Shown here: positions 28,201 to 43,200 of the stretch, piece by piece | How positions within the stretch are numbered: the stretch's first letter is position 1 | Layout: each line of letters opens with the position of its first letter | DNA from: Melitaea cinxia | Lineage: Eukaryota > Arthropoda > Insecta > Lepidoptera > Nymphalidae | Reading direction: 5' to 3' | NCBI RefSeq assembly: GCF_905220565.1 | Contig: NC_059419.1 | Location: 2,294,001-2,358,000, forward strand | Length of the DNA: 64,000 nt | The notes under the pieces: generated by a model | The model's database searches: none | Told to the model about the DNA's origin: nothing | What the model saw: the letters and a program-made list of their open reading frames with translations, nothing else | Position numbers and translations under genes: made by a program

Positions 28201-31200
28201 AAAATACAACTGAGGTTTTAGAAACTGGGATGCTGGTAGAGGTATCAAATTGAAGAATATATGGATTAGGATAAATTCGGATGGAGATTAGGTATAAATT
28301 CGGTTTACTACAAAAGTTACCGACTGTTACGGTATATTTGACAGTTTTCTATGTTATTTATATGTTTTTTTATGTTAATTTTACTGAAAGTATATAGGTA
28401 CTAATTGTAACAATCAATATTAAAAACATATTAATATGTGCGTGTGTGTATTGTAAGATCCATATCTTTACTACCCATTTCTTCAACCCCAAATTTAACT
28501 GTAAGAGATAGCTGCAGTGATAAGGCTTCCTTGTACCCTAATTATTATTATTTTGTTTACAGATACACAGTCGAGTGGATTGGACGTGACGGCCTTGATA
28601 ATGAGACTCACGGCGAATATCTTAATCACTTTATATCACATTTTTACAAGAACATCATTAAACTTGTTGATAGGTATAATGTTTTTTATGAGAAAATATT
28701 TCGTGTGTGTGTGTGTGCATGTATGGACAAATTACCTGACGTTTTGTACCAGAATTCAGAATTATGTTTCGATATAATTAACTTATTAATCAGAATGACT
28801 ATTATTAAAGATGAATATTTACTACTATCTGTAAAGTTGAAATTGTTATGACAAATTACGATACTTTGTTGTTTCCTATATTTTTAGATAGCTTTCTAAC
28901 GGTGACACTTATTAATTTCATTAATTTTATTAGTTTCAGACATCATTGATTACAATAAAGCCATTATGATTTTGATAGAAATTTAAGAGTAATAAAAAAT
29001 ATTATCCACCTACCCGCATTAGAGCAGCGTGGTGGATTTAGCTCTCCTACATGGGCAAAAAGGCTCAGCAGTGGGATATTATAGGTGAAGCGTAAAAATA
29101 CTGAAAAATATAGAAACTTATTTAAGTTAAAAAATTCTATTATCATTTAAAACAATTTGTCGTTAACTTCTAGAGCAATGCGTAAAGAAGACAGCAGTGC
29201 TCAAGGTCAGATAGTGACGGAGATACTCCAGCATCTACACGCTTGCAACAACTCAGTGAAGGTTTTCCATGGACGAGAGGATGATCTGAACTTCATCGAG
29301 AACTACATGATGAACAGTTCTGATAAACCACTTGTGTTGTATGGAGAAGGTAATTTTTGTTTCTTTTTGGTTTATTTCTGTCGTCAACCAAAATTTCGTC
29401 GGTAAGCATGCTTGTAACAACTCAGTGAAGGCCTTCCACGGAAGAGAAGATAACCTGAACTTGATCGAAAACTATACGATGGATATCTTAAGATAAATCT
29501 TTATTACTAATAATCTCCTTTTACCTTGGGTTGTCTGGAAGATATTGCTTAAAGCAATAAGACCGCCTTTGCATGCTGTCATTGTAAGTACTTTTTGTTT
29601 AATTTTATTTCTGTATTGCTGTTTTTTTTTCCTTTTTTTACTACGTAAAAGTGTTTGATTATATTTATGCAAGGAGTAATAAATAAATAAATAAACAAAT
29701 ATATAGTAAACCTTGGTTTTTGTATAGAAAAGGTGATTTTTCAAGACAAAATAACCTTCCGTAATTTTTATATTAATTTGTGCAAAGCCATAGTTTCCAT
29801 ATTTTTGCCTAAGCAAAATGGAGCCTGATTGTTCGAGGATAGTTTTTTAAAAAACTTTTAGACTATATTAAAATAAATAGTTTCCACACTATATAACGAC
29901 AAATTATGAGGATTTTATTTATTTGGTATTAATATTTATCCTGTAAAACACAATATCACTAATAAATTTGTAGTAAAAATTTTAAGTCTAACATTACATT
30001 ACATTTTAGAACGCGTGTTGCGTTCCAGTAGCAAGGTATTGTGTCTATATTTTATATATATTAATACGTGAAGCAAAAACTTTGTACCCCTTTTTCCGAA
30101 AATTACGCGGACGGAGAAGTATAAAATTTCGCACACTTATAGTTTATATAGAGAAGAAATGCAAAATGCTCATATTTTTTTAATTATGCATAAAAAGTAC
30201 ATTAAATCAGTTTAAAAAAAACATTACACACACTGCCATGTATTTGACACACACGCGTTTATTATTATATATTTATTGTTGATTGTCAGTCTGTGGTCAA
30301 ATTTAAAATTTAAAAAAAAAAGGTTCTTTATTTTCATTATTTTTTGGTTTTCTTTAGTTTTAATTTTTAATTATGGTCGAATTTCTACCTCTAGGCGACA
30401 ACTAGTTACTATTAAAGGACAATATTGTATGCGATCTTCTGTAAGTTTTACTAAGTACTACCTCCACAGTCAAAATTCTCCAGATTTTGAGTATACTCGT
30501 AATTATATTTTTGTTATTCAATTTACAGGTGGTTGTGGAAAAACAAGTCTCCTGGCAAAAAGTTCAGCAATGTCCTTAGACAAGTGGTTCGCGGAATTGC
30601 GACCGACGAACATCATCAGGTTTCTCGGAACTACTCCCGACTCCAGCGCTCTTACGCCAACACTTATATCAATATGTCAACAGGTATTTATTTTAGATAT
30701 TTCAATTTGTTTATGTGTTCATTGAGCTTATGTTATTTATATTATTTAAGTATGTGATGATTTAGGAAAATATGTATAAGTGTGATTATTTTCACTTTCA
30801 TTAATCGGCATTCTTTCAAAAAAATGCTGTGAATATTAGATATATCTACTAATTTATAAAATAGAAAAGTTTGTTTGTTTCTTTAAACGCGCTAATCTCA
30901 GAAGTTACAGGTTTAAATCGAAAAAATATTTTTAGTTCCGATAGCCCATTTACAGAAGATGGCTATTTTTTTTCTCAAATTAACGCGGGTGAAACCGCCG
31001 GGTACACTAGCTGTGCAAGCAATATTATACACTAGTATAATCATTGCATGGTATAAAACAAAATCGCTTCCCGCTGTCTGTATGCTTAGATCTTTAAAAC
31101 TACGCAACGGATTTTGATGCGGTTTTCTTGAGTAAATAAAGTGATTCCAGAGAAAGATTTATATGAATGAAACATGCATAATATAGTAAAGAAACACTGA

Positions 31201-34200
31201 TAGTTTTAGAGTTTTCTAATGTGATATCGTAAATAAACACTTTTTTGTGCTTATATTGCAAATATTTATCTAATAAAATTTCGAAATAAATGTAAAATAA
31301 TCTTTAAAAAAAATTGTTATATTGAGTTTTATTTATATTTTATCTTTAAAGAAATTAAAAAGAATATGTATATTTGACATTTAGTGTGACCACTTTTGTA
31401 CATATTTCTTTATTTGTTACAGTTTTGGCTTTTTTAATTTTTTTCAGATCTCGTACAACTTCGCCCTTCCTTTCGAAAATATCCCAGATGACCTGGTACC
31501 CCTCACCGCTCACTTCAAACAACTCCTAACCCTGGCTTCACCGCAACAACCTCTCCTTCTCTTCCTGGATTCTGTAGACCAGCTCACTGGTATTGGCACT
31601 GAAAATAATAAGGTTTCGTGGTTACCAACGAGACTACCACCACATTGTAAGGTAAAGAGCTAAATAATTAAAATGTAAAATTAATTCTCTCAATACGGAC
31701 TATATCGTATAAGTTCATGATATTAGTGAGTACATTCTTTATCATTCCTTTGCAAATGGTTCTGCCCTTTGGAGCTATCTGCTGACCCTAATTTTTACCG
31801 ACATGAGAAAGAGCTTACATCTATCGAAAAAATGTGGCTTTATCAGTCGAATTTTACCTATAACACCAACTTTAAGTATCTTAGGAACAGAAGACTGCGT
31901 CTGTGTGTTGAAGATAAATATATAAATGTATAATTATGTGTATATGTATATGTGTATATATGTATTATATGTAGTACTTTTACTTATTTTTAAATCATAT
32001 AACTTGTAAACTTCATGCCAATTCTTTATCAACTATTCGCACATTTCTTACCGCTTCTCATTTTATACGCCTTGTCCTATACCCTAAGGTTGTTTGGGTG
32101 AAATCGCTCTTAGCGATAAGACCGCCTTGGTATATATTTCTTCGTATGTATTGCTTTTTTTGTAACGTTTCTTTGTAGTGTACAATAAATAGTATTTATT
32201 ATTATTATAAAAATTTGTATTTCAAAAATAATTATTTTCTCTTTCTGGAAAAACTAAAATAACCTACAGAAATATGAACTCTAAGCAATTTAAAATTGTA
32301 CTAAAATATATTTAAAATATGTTCTGCAGATAATAGTAACATGTGCATGTGAAGAGGCAAATCCAGAAGTTTCTAAAGAATACGATGTGTTGCGACGCAT
32401 GATTGATTCAGAAGAGAATTTCCTAGAAGTCAAAGCTTTGGGAGAGGATTTAGCTATGCAAGTTTTGAAGTGAGTAACGAAATTAAAAACATAATTTGCA
32501 AAACTTTTGAGAAAGGTTAAAAAATAGTATTTAGAAATATTTGCAACTACTCAGTACTAGAATACCTGTTTAGTGTCACCCGCATTGAGGTTACGACTCT
32601 ATATTTCTTTTTTTTTTTGAAGTAAAACTACGCACGCTTGACTTGGGGAGTTAGGCGGTGAATGAGCGATGAAAGATACGAAAAGTGTGATTGGGCGAGG
32701 CGAAAGGAAGTTGAAAGGGAGATATAAATTAGTGAAGATAGAAAAAGAGAGAGTTACGTGTCGTATATTACTGTTGTGGCAATATAGATGTTTAACATTA
32801 GTCGTGTGTTCTAAAGGATACTCGTTTTTGTCTTACCGTAATGTTCGTTTTTCAAGGCAATACAAATAGTCAGATAGATTCATAAATTGTCTTGATAAAA
32901 AAAAAACGAAATATAAATTTATCGCAATAAAAATTTACAAAACATGAAAAACAAATATTACATCTCTAACAATACAATGTCTACATGAATAAGGTTTTAT
33001 ATAACTAGTTATAGTGCCTAATTTTCTTTCAGACTATGGATGGCATCTGCTGCTAGAGATCTCTCGAATAAATAGTCATAGTGCCTATTTTTCATTTCAG
33101 ACTATGGATGGCATCTGCTGCTAGGGATCTCTCGAACTATCAATGGCGTCTGGTCTCCAATGCTATTGGGCAATGCTCTTTGCCTATATTCGTCAAACTT
33201 GTATTTGCTGAGGTATTTTGCAATTTTCAGATTTTATATTGTATTTTCTATTTTTTATAATTTCTTGCTATACCAATAAGTACGATTTTATTTTTGTGTT
33301 ACCCTCATACGTTTGTTCACTAGTTTCAAATAGTTACATAATTCAATGTCTACAATGAGTCTAGTATTAAAAAAACGTAAAATATATGATTTTCATAATT
33401 ATTATAGTGTCTTTAATTTTTTCTCGTTAAATAATAATCCTAACTTTATAGGTCTGTAGATGGAGAAGTTACACAAAACCTCAAGATACGCATTTAGCAT
33501 CAACAGTTATGGATTCTATTATGATGCTATTCGAACGAATCGAAAAACAAGTAAGCATAATAACAAGTCTAGACTTGTTTTATGACCGTTTATAACAATT
33601 TTATTAGAATTTTAAATCTTATCATTGCGTAAGTAATTGTGGATTTAGTAACAATGGCTTAACTGCTAGCACAAGAAGTATAATTTTAAAATTTTAGTCT
33701 GTAATTTATATCGATTACTTATGTTACAACTAATAATTGTTGACGCTTTCGTACGTGACTAACGACACTGTATTATGGCTGTTGCTCTGGCGGTCGTAAG
33801 TTCGATCCCCACACATGGCATGTATTGTATTGGCCACAACCGTTACTGTTGTTTGGGTCTTCGTACTTGTGTATTGTGTGTGTGATTTCTGATTCCTGTA
33901 TGTGTAAATCCTAGTACCTATCCTACTTTTAAGTCAGTGTTAAGATTGAGTGCAGTAGGTTTATTTATTTATTTTTTTATTCTTATCAGCATGGTAGGTT
34001 GCTGGTCTTTCATGCCCTGGCCTATATCACCGCAGCTAGAAGTGGTCTCTCAGAAACCGAACTAGAAGACCTTATATCATTAGATGATAAGGTGTTAGAT
34101 GACGTGTATCAGTACCATCTTCCACCGGTTAGAAGAATACCACCTTTGCTGTGGACCAGGTATGACCCCATGGGAATAATCTTATCTTCCATAAGTTAAT

Positions 34201-37200
34201 ATTAATTAATATTATAGAAATTGTAATTGTTGATCATTCTTGTACAATATGCATGTCAAATATTTAAAGCAGTACACATACGTACCTATTAAATACTTTT
34301 TATTACCACCCAAAAAAATTAAAGAGAAAAAAATAGAAAATAAAATGGAAGAATAACTTTTGTTAAAAACCTGTGTGTTAAGTAAATGTTTTAGTTCCTT
34401 TAAAAAGTATTGACTTTTTTGGTGTCACAATTACCACAAAAATGTAATAACTTCTCTTCAATGTAACGTTTCTAGAATCCGCAACGATCTTCCAAATTAC
34501 TTATCGGAGAGAGAAGCCGATGGCGTTTCAGTAATGAACTGGTACCATCGACAGTTCCGTGACACGGCGCGGGAAAGATACTTCAAGAATATGAACATGG
34601 CGATGTACTTCCATTCCATGATCGCTGATTATTATTTGGGTAAGATTTCTATGAAAGATAAAAAAACTTTGTGAACTGGTAAAAGTTTGAGTAGTCAAAT
34701 GAAAAGTCTAGTCGAGATTGAGGAAATTTTTTTAATTTCCAGAAAGCGCAACGCAAAGCGCATTACGCAATTTATTATAATCTAACAAAACCTGTCTGAG
34801 ACTGAATTTTAGAATCCAGAAAAAATATCACCATACACTTAGAACATATTGATTTTTTTAAGCACTCGTTATAAGGTTATAAAAATCGCATACATAAAAA
34901 AATCTAGCGATCATGACCCATTAAGACAGGCAACATCTGACAGTATTAACCTAATACATTTGTCCAAATTTTTTTCTTTTATATATAAAAAGATAGGCTT
35001 AAGTTTGACCACTATTTCAACTGATGTTAAGTGAAAATGCGGTCTAGGATGGAGCAAGCTTACCTAGAAGTAACCTATTCACTCGCGACTTAAAGATCGT
35101 ATTATCGTAAATCGTAGGTATATGGGGCGGTGGTACACCAAAACCATTTAAGTATACTGAGATTCAACGTCATCGGTTTAATCTCGCGGACAAAGAAGGC
35201 GTCGCTGACAGGAAGGTGCCTCTACAGCCTCTCGTATTCACTTCTGCTGATGGTTCTTCTAAGAGATACAACTTACGCAAGGTAAGTTTAACAAATAAGA
35301 AAAAATAAATGCTGATTACAGAACGCCTAAAAGATACTGTCATTAATAAAAATATTTTAACGAAACCTAAGGCTAAAAACTGTGAGCACTTTTAACAAAT
35401 TGAACTAATGCACAATGGATTCCCAACGACTATATTACTAGTAGATATATTTTAGAACCAAATATGTTAAATAACAAAGGAAAAATCTTGTTATTTATAA
35501 GCATTCATATTATATTCATTTCACTCACTCACTCACTTTAGCCTAATACAGTCCGCTGCTGGACATAGGCCTCCCAAGTTATATTCATTTATCTAAGGTA
35601 AATCCAACATATCTGTCCAAAAAGTGAAGTTTTCTTATGTTTTTATTTTATTTATTTTAAGTATTCTACTAAAATTCTTAATGGTTTCAGTTTGGCGAAC
35701 TCCCTTTCCACCTGGTTCGATCCAAGCGTTTCACTGATCTCTATGCTGAAGTCCTCTTCAATTATGAATGGCTGCATGCAAAACTCAACTGCTGTCCGTT
35801 ACAAGCTGTACTAGCTGACTTCGAAGATGCTAAGCAACATGTTAACAAAGACGCTGTAAGGTAAAAAACTGACCCAACTTCTTTAAGCTCCGTTAAGGTT
35901 ACTAATTTTATTACAAAGTAAAAAAAGTGTGTGTCAGCTCTGACGCACGACTGGAGTTTACTCCTTCAGATCGACCGTCTAGATAGGCACAAAAAGGCTT
36001 ACTACTCTAAGAAAAAGATGAATACAAAACACTCGGCCACACATAACCGAGTCAAGTAACACCGCCTTCTGCATCCTGGCTGCGAGCTGACCGTCCCGGA
36101 TATCCAGTTGCCTCAGATGGTGAGTGCGGCTAACCGGGATCAAACCGTTGACAGATATTACGATAGGAATGATTTCAGCGGACCTCTCATCCCACATGTC
36201 GACAATATCATGCGCCAGATACAGATATTTACGTTTTTTCTCAGTTTCGGCTTTCACGAGTTATTATTGTTATTATTATTATTATTAAAAGAAGTAAAGT
36301 AGTTTATCACGAGTAGCAGACAAAAACTTATTACATATCAGTATATATATACCCAAAAACTTGAATAAGTTTATCCATCATTTTTCATTAAATTATAAAT
36401 ATGTATTCAGATTTTTAAGATGTAAAGAGTCAATTTAGCTATTTTATAGATATATCGTCATCATAGATTTTATAGTCTAATTGTAATATGACGATTCAAA
36501 CCATGCTTAAATATAAATGCTTAAATATAATGAAATTTAATGGAATAGCGACATACATATTAACATTTAAAAAAAAAATGTTCTCAGGGAGCTGACGCTT
36601 GTAGCGGATGCACTACGTCTGGGCGGCGCTATCCTAGGCCTGTTTCCAGACATGCTGGCTCCGCAACTAGTGGGGCGACTGCTGCCCGAGTCCCAGCACG
36701 CCGCAGTAGCTGCTCTGCTCGCTCAGTGCGCTCGCGCGGGACGACACCACTGTGCGTTGCTGCCTGCACATCACTGTCTGCATACTCCTGGTGGTCCGCT
36801 CAAGGTAAGAGGTGAGGTGAACGGAGTAAGAGAGAGAGAGGTGCGAGCACACATTTTCGATTTTCTTTCTCTCTTTATCTCATAGCAAGTTCGTATATCT
36901 ATGACACAGGCAGGCATATTGCGCGGGACCATTGCTAAAAAAATTTAGTTAGTACCCTTAGTTATTGTGGTCTAAAGCACACTCGTTTTTTTTTTTAATT
37001 TTTATATGAATTTTTTTGTCATGAAGAAATGTGAGAGAATTATTTTAACTGAGGTAGGGACAGCAGGAATTATCCTGCTCTAAATATGAAACTGCTGTGT
37101 GGCTACGGCATTTAAGAATATAGCCACCTCCTCTCTTCCCGTGGGTGTCGTAAGAGGCGATTAAGGGATAGCACAGTTCCACTACAAACTTGGAACATAT

Positions 37201-40200
37201 AAAGCCGACCGATGGCGGGATAACCATCCCATTGCTGGCTTTAAAATATACATACATGCCGAAGACTGGCAGCAGCGTCTTAGGTGCGACAAAGCCAGCC
37301 CTGCGGTTGCCAACCCGCCTGCCCAGCGTGGTGACTATGAGCAACACACATGAGCTCATGCCATTTTTTCGCGAACTTGTAGAGGCCTATGTCCAGCAGT
37401 GTACTGCAATAGGCTGAAATGATGATGAATGATGAAATATAAAACGACCCGACTGAGGAAGTACCTCAACTTTAGAGAAGTTAACAGCTAAATAATATAG
37501 CTTTCAAGAATGAAATATTTATTAACTTTGCATTGAGATACATAAATTGAAAATTCAAAGGCTTCCCAAAGTTTTAATAGAATATTTATATTTCGGATGT
37601 ATATTGAACTTAATATACTTTTAAACGATAAATCAAATGAAAAAAAAATCTTAAAATCATAAACAATCTGTAGAAACGAAAATTTTAATGGGTGTATTAA
37701 TCATTTTATTTTACGTCATTTTTACAACTTTTATTTTGTTATAAAATCTGATATTATTCCAGTTACATCGTCATTGTTTCAGTACTCACTCGAAGGTCAT
37801 CAGTTCGCTGTATTCGCGTTCCGTCTAAGCTCGGACAAGCGCTATGTTGTATCTATATCTAGTCGAGTAATATCCTGGGATTTGTCCACATCAGACCTCG
37901 CCAGAGACCTCTGTCCTCAACTGGAAGGTATTATGCAAAACCTCGAAATATCGCCTGATAACAAATGGGCAGCTGCGTCTACTAATAATTCTGTTGTAAG
38001 TAACAATATCCTTCATTAAAAATTGCAAATGATATCTAAAACACTACTTAATAATGTTTGTTAAGAATAGTTACTGAGTAAAATTTCTAATAAACTGTTT
38101 CAGTCAATTCTCCTCAACATGCTGACAAGTGAATACATCACAATCGATAACCCATTGGATGAAGGTTAGTATTATTTATTATTGTCATAAAATATTATAA
38201 ATTACAAGTTACATATCACCAATCATTTTTAAAACCTTTTATTTAAATTAACCAACGTCCAAAAAATAGGAGTTTCTCAATTCGATTCTATATTTTTTTA
38301 TGTATGTTACCTCAGAACTTTTGACTATGTGAACCGATTTCGATGTTTTTTTTAAATCGAAAGAAGTTGCGTGTCATGGTGTCCCATTTAAATTTAATTG
38401 ATATCTGACAAGCACTTTCTGAGTTATATCTAATAATGTGTATTTACTTGACTATAATTTTTTCGTCAGCCTACGTTGTATTATACTGCATAACTTTTTA
38501 CTGGGTTAGATTTTGATGATTCTTACTTTAACACTTGTCATGTAGTCCCATATAAATATGACCGAGGTATAATGAGTGCTTTTTTAGTTATCTTTGATGA
38601 CGCGTATTTATGAGACATTGATGACACTTTGTCGCAATGCCATCTATCCGGAATCCAGTAAAACTACTTCGGTTCGGACTATCAATCTACTATAACGTAG
38701 TGAGCAATAAAATCCACAAGAGGGCCGTAGTAGTTTATTGTTTATAAATAATTTTGATGAATTCTGATTTAACTAAAAGCTAATACGTGTGCAATGGGAC
38801 CACCATTTAAGTTTGTTCTAGATCTGATGACTGCTTTTTGGATAATCATAGATTATTACTTACGGTGTATTACTTTTCGATGTAGGTAATTGAAGTCGGT
38901 TTTTTTTTCGTTTGCGAGCAGAAACAATTATGTAAGAGTTTGAATCTTGCAACTCAATTTGAACCCTATATCTTTCACCGATTGAGCTGAAATATTGTAA
39001 ACACGCTTAGTTTGAATAACAATGCATGCTTAGCTATGTGAATTCATTCTTAATCCTTAAAAAATAAAATATATGTAAAAAAAAACAATTTATATAATAT
39101 AAATAAATAATTATTTAGATCGCTTCAGCCTGTAATATCCCACTGTTGCCTGTAGCCTGTGTGGTTCTGATCCTTCTCCTACTGTGGCCCATGTAGGAGA
39201 AGGATCAAAACTTAATCCACCACGCTGCTCCAATGCGGGTTGGCGGATATATTCGCTACTATGAGTAACGATCGCTATCAGGTGTACACCTGACCATGAT
39301 AACAACCGGGACCGACAGCTTAACGTGCTCTCCGAGGCACGGTGGGGAGACCCACAAACACTGCGCACACACCCAGACCATGGCAAACACCTGTATGGCT
39401 AATACAAATGTATGTCATGTGCGGGGATCGAACCCGCAACCACCAGCACAACCGGCACAATCCATTGCTGTGACCGTTGCGCCAACGCGGCGGCATTGTT
39501 TAGATATATATTGTAAAAAAACAATTAGGGTACTTTGATTTATTTCATTTACGATAAAACCAAACTTAATATATTACACTAGTCTATTGAAAGAGTAAAA
39601 TTCCAATTTTCTATTTTGACACTTAAAGAAAACACTTTAAAAAAATGAAAGCGATCCTATGCAGACAAAGACATGTGTCAATTCTAGTTTTCTATACATC
39701 GATCAGTTATTACGTACAACACTTAAGTAAAGTTTGACAAACAGTTAAAAACTAAACTGTATCAGGCCAATTTTGACGATAGTGAAATATAAAACTTTAA
39801 TTTAATATTAATTATATACAAGATTTATTATTAACTATTCTAGGCCAAACAGTACGTGGTGTTTACGTTCTAAATCATCACATGTTCATATACGGCCCTT
39901 ATTCATGGGTTCAGTACAGTATGAGGGGAGAACTCGAGGACACCAAGCCAGCTCCCGACACAGCACCGTATGATGACATGTCTTGGGAAATACTTTGTAA
40001 GTAAATAGTAGATATCTGAAACTTCAGGTTTTGCGGTTATTTGAGGAGATTTATTTATTTATTTATTTATTTATGTTTATTAGGAAGACATACAGTTTGA
40101 TATACATTAAAAATTAAATTTAAATGACATACATTTACCAGTTAAGTCTTCACATAATAATAGCACAAATAATAGCAATTAGTACATTAGTAAAAAAAAG

Positions 40201-43200
40201 CATACTAATTTCAACTCTAAGGGTCTAAATTTAGATATATATTTTCTTATACCAAAATAAAATGCCAATAAAATATGATTGAAAACAAAAAAAAATGACA
40301 ACAAAAAAAGTGACAGAATTCTAACAATATCAGATATTAAGATTACAATTAAAATTAATTAAAATTAAAATATCATCGAGAAATGACATTCATCGTGATA
40401 GATTTAAATCTATTTAAGTTAACATTAAACATGTCAATGTCACCAAACACATTGTCATGAGAGTTGCATGCACGATAAAGAAAAATATTCCGAGCATATT
40501 TCGTTCTAATTACAGGTACAAAAAATTGTAATTTTTTACGAGCTTGTAAACGAGGACATCTCAAACTAATATTACTCAAAAGATAAGGGGTATCAACATA
40601 ACCGGTTAGTATTTTATAAAGCAAATGCTCATCCCTAACCATTCGACGGTCCTTTAAAGAGATCAGAGCGGATGGCTTCGCGAACAGGTAGTTAGTTTTA
40701 AAACGAATATGTTTGCTAAATTTCTTTTGAACATTCTCAATTCTATCAATGTATACATTGTATATTGGGTTCCACACAGTTGAAGCATATTCGAGAACTG
40801 AGCTGACGTAGGCATTGTACAAAGTAAAGAGTGTGGCACTGTTACGAAAATCTTTTCCAATCCTAAGAATAAACCCCAGCATTCGAAACGCCCTGCCAAC
40901 AATGTAGTCAATATGACAGTTAAATAAAAGTTTACAGTCAAGGTACACTCCCAGGTCTCTCACCTCAGTAACCCTCTTGATTGGTTCATTGTTAAAACAG
41001 TAATTGTACTCCACTGTATTACGTTTACGCGAAAAAGTAATGACATTGCATTTTTCGATGTTCAAGATAAGACCATTGCACTGACAGTAATCAAATAAAC
41101 GGTTCAAATCATCCTGCAACAATGCACAATCAGTAGGTGTATTAATAGGTTTAAAAATTTTCATGTCGTCAGCATATAATAATATTTCCGAGTTCTTAAA
41201 TACCTTATTTATGTTATTTATGAATAGATTAAAAAGTAGAGGGCCGAGATGAGAACCCTGAGGCACACCTGAGGTAACAGGTACAAAAGATGAGCAAAAG
41301 CCTTTAACTGTCACAGCCTGACTCCGCTCCCTAAGATACGAAATCATCCAACGTAGGAGATCGCCATGTATACCAACTTCTACAAGCCTACGAATTAATA
41401 AATAATGCGAAATTTTATCAAATGCTTTTGAGAAGTCGGTATACACGACGTCAACCTGACAACCACTATCCATATGAGACAATATTCGGTGTAAAAATTC
41501 ATTCAAATTAGACTCTGTAGATTTTTTATTCATAAAACCGTGTTGCTGTTCAATAATTATAGGCCTAAAAGTTGGAAAAATGCTGTCATATATAATTTTT
41601 TCAAATAATTTAGCGATAACACACAATTTAGAAATAGGTCTGTAATTCTGAATATTATGTTTATTACCAGACTTAAAAACGGGCACCACAAATGACTGTT
41701 TCCATAACAGCGGCATAACTCCGGTTTTCAGGGACTTATCAAAAAGCAGAGATATTGGAAGCGCAAGACTGTCACTACACATTTTTAGAAAATATGGAGG
41801 TATAAGGTCAGGGCCACAACCCTTACTAACGTCAAGTTTCCTTAAATATCTTGATACAATTCCACGCGATATATCGACAGTTCCAATTGAAACACTATCA
41901 TGACAATTTTGAGACGTGTTAAAGTTATTTACTTCGTAATCTGTGTTGGGCGTATTAGATCGAAAAACTGATTTAAAATAATTGTTGAAAAGAGAACTAA
42001 TCTCTATACCATTTGACGCAGACAAATGATCCAAAAACATCGTGCCAGGTAATTCATTACAGCTTTTTTTAGACTTTACGAATGACCAAAAATGTTTACT
42101 GTGTCGTAATATTTTTTCTTCTGAGTTATTAATATAAGTATCATAGCAGTATACTTGTGCCCTTTTTTGTCTATCCCTTAATAATCTGAAAGTATCATAA
42201 TCACTAATCCTTCCGTAGATTTTCCACTTTCTGTGATATTTGAGTTTTTCCCTAACAATTTTAATTAAAGCGCTCGAATACCAACACGGATAATGTCTAC
42301 TATCTGCCACGACCCTAACGGGAACCCATTCGGATATGATTTCATTAATGGTTTGATAAAAGACAGTAACAGACGTATCGATATCGAGGCCCGACAGTAA
42401 CTCATACCAATTAATATTATCAATAATCCCGTTGACAATATTGTAATCAACGGCACGATATAGTCGCACAGTCCTTGATTTAGAAGAAAGGGTTTGTTGT
42501 TTAAAAGCATTGAGACATACCTCTATTGCCGGATGATGGCTATCCTCGGGGACAAGCGCACAAATCGATTTAGAAGTTACACAGTGGCAGCTACAAATAA
42601 TTAAATCCAGATACCTATGATTTACATTTGGAATACAATTATATTGATTCAGACCTGTAAAACTTAGAAAATTAAATAATGTATAGACGAGATTGTTATC
42701 TAAATTAGAATTATCCAAACACATAACAGAGTCATTAGAATACCATTTAGCTACGGAAATGTTAAAATCACCCGCTATAAAATAATCTTCTTCGGGGCAG
42801 TTAATCACGTCATTTGAAATAATTTCGAAACACCCGTACAGTGCCTCAAAATGCAACTGACAATGAGGAAAATAACAAGTATAAATGTTTAAAAAATGCA
42901 ATCTTCGTTCACGACTAAGTTTTATTTTCACTTTGATAACCTTAGCGACTGCACCGATAATAGGTATAGCTGTAACAGAATCTACAAAAAAGTCCCGCCT
43001 GACGGCTATTAAAACACCACCACCTAAAGTGTTTCCACGTACCTTATAATCCCTATCGCATCTGTAGACACAATATCGAGAGTCAAACAATTCCTCGTTA
43101 AAAATGCCCTCCAGTAGCCATGTTTCTGTCAGACATATAATTCCAAAATCTGTTTTAAGTAGGTTTCGAAAAAATAAATTGGTTTTAGAACGTAAGCCAC

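Noticed and set aside
28438..28851. 137-codon frame overlapping exon 7
   Set aside because: It is exon 7 with intron read-through on both sides; the splice sites bound the coding part.
39296..39538. 80-codon frame with Cys/His/Thr content
   Set aside because: It is translated SINE; similar frames appear at every family A copy.
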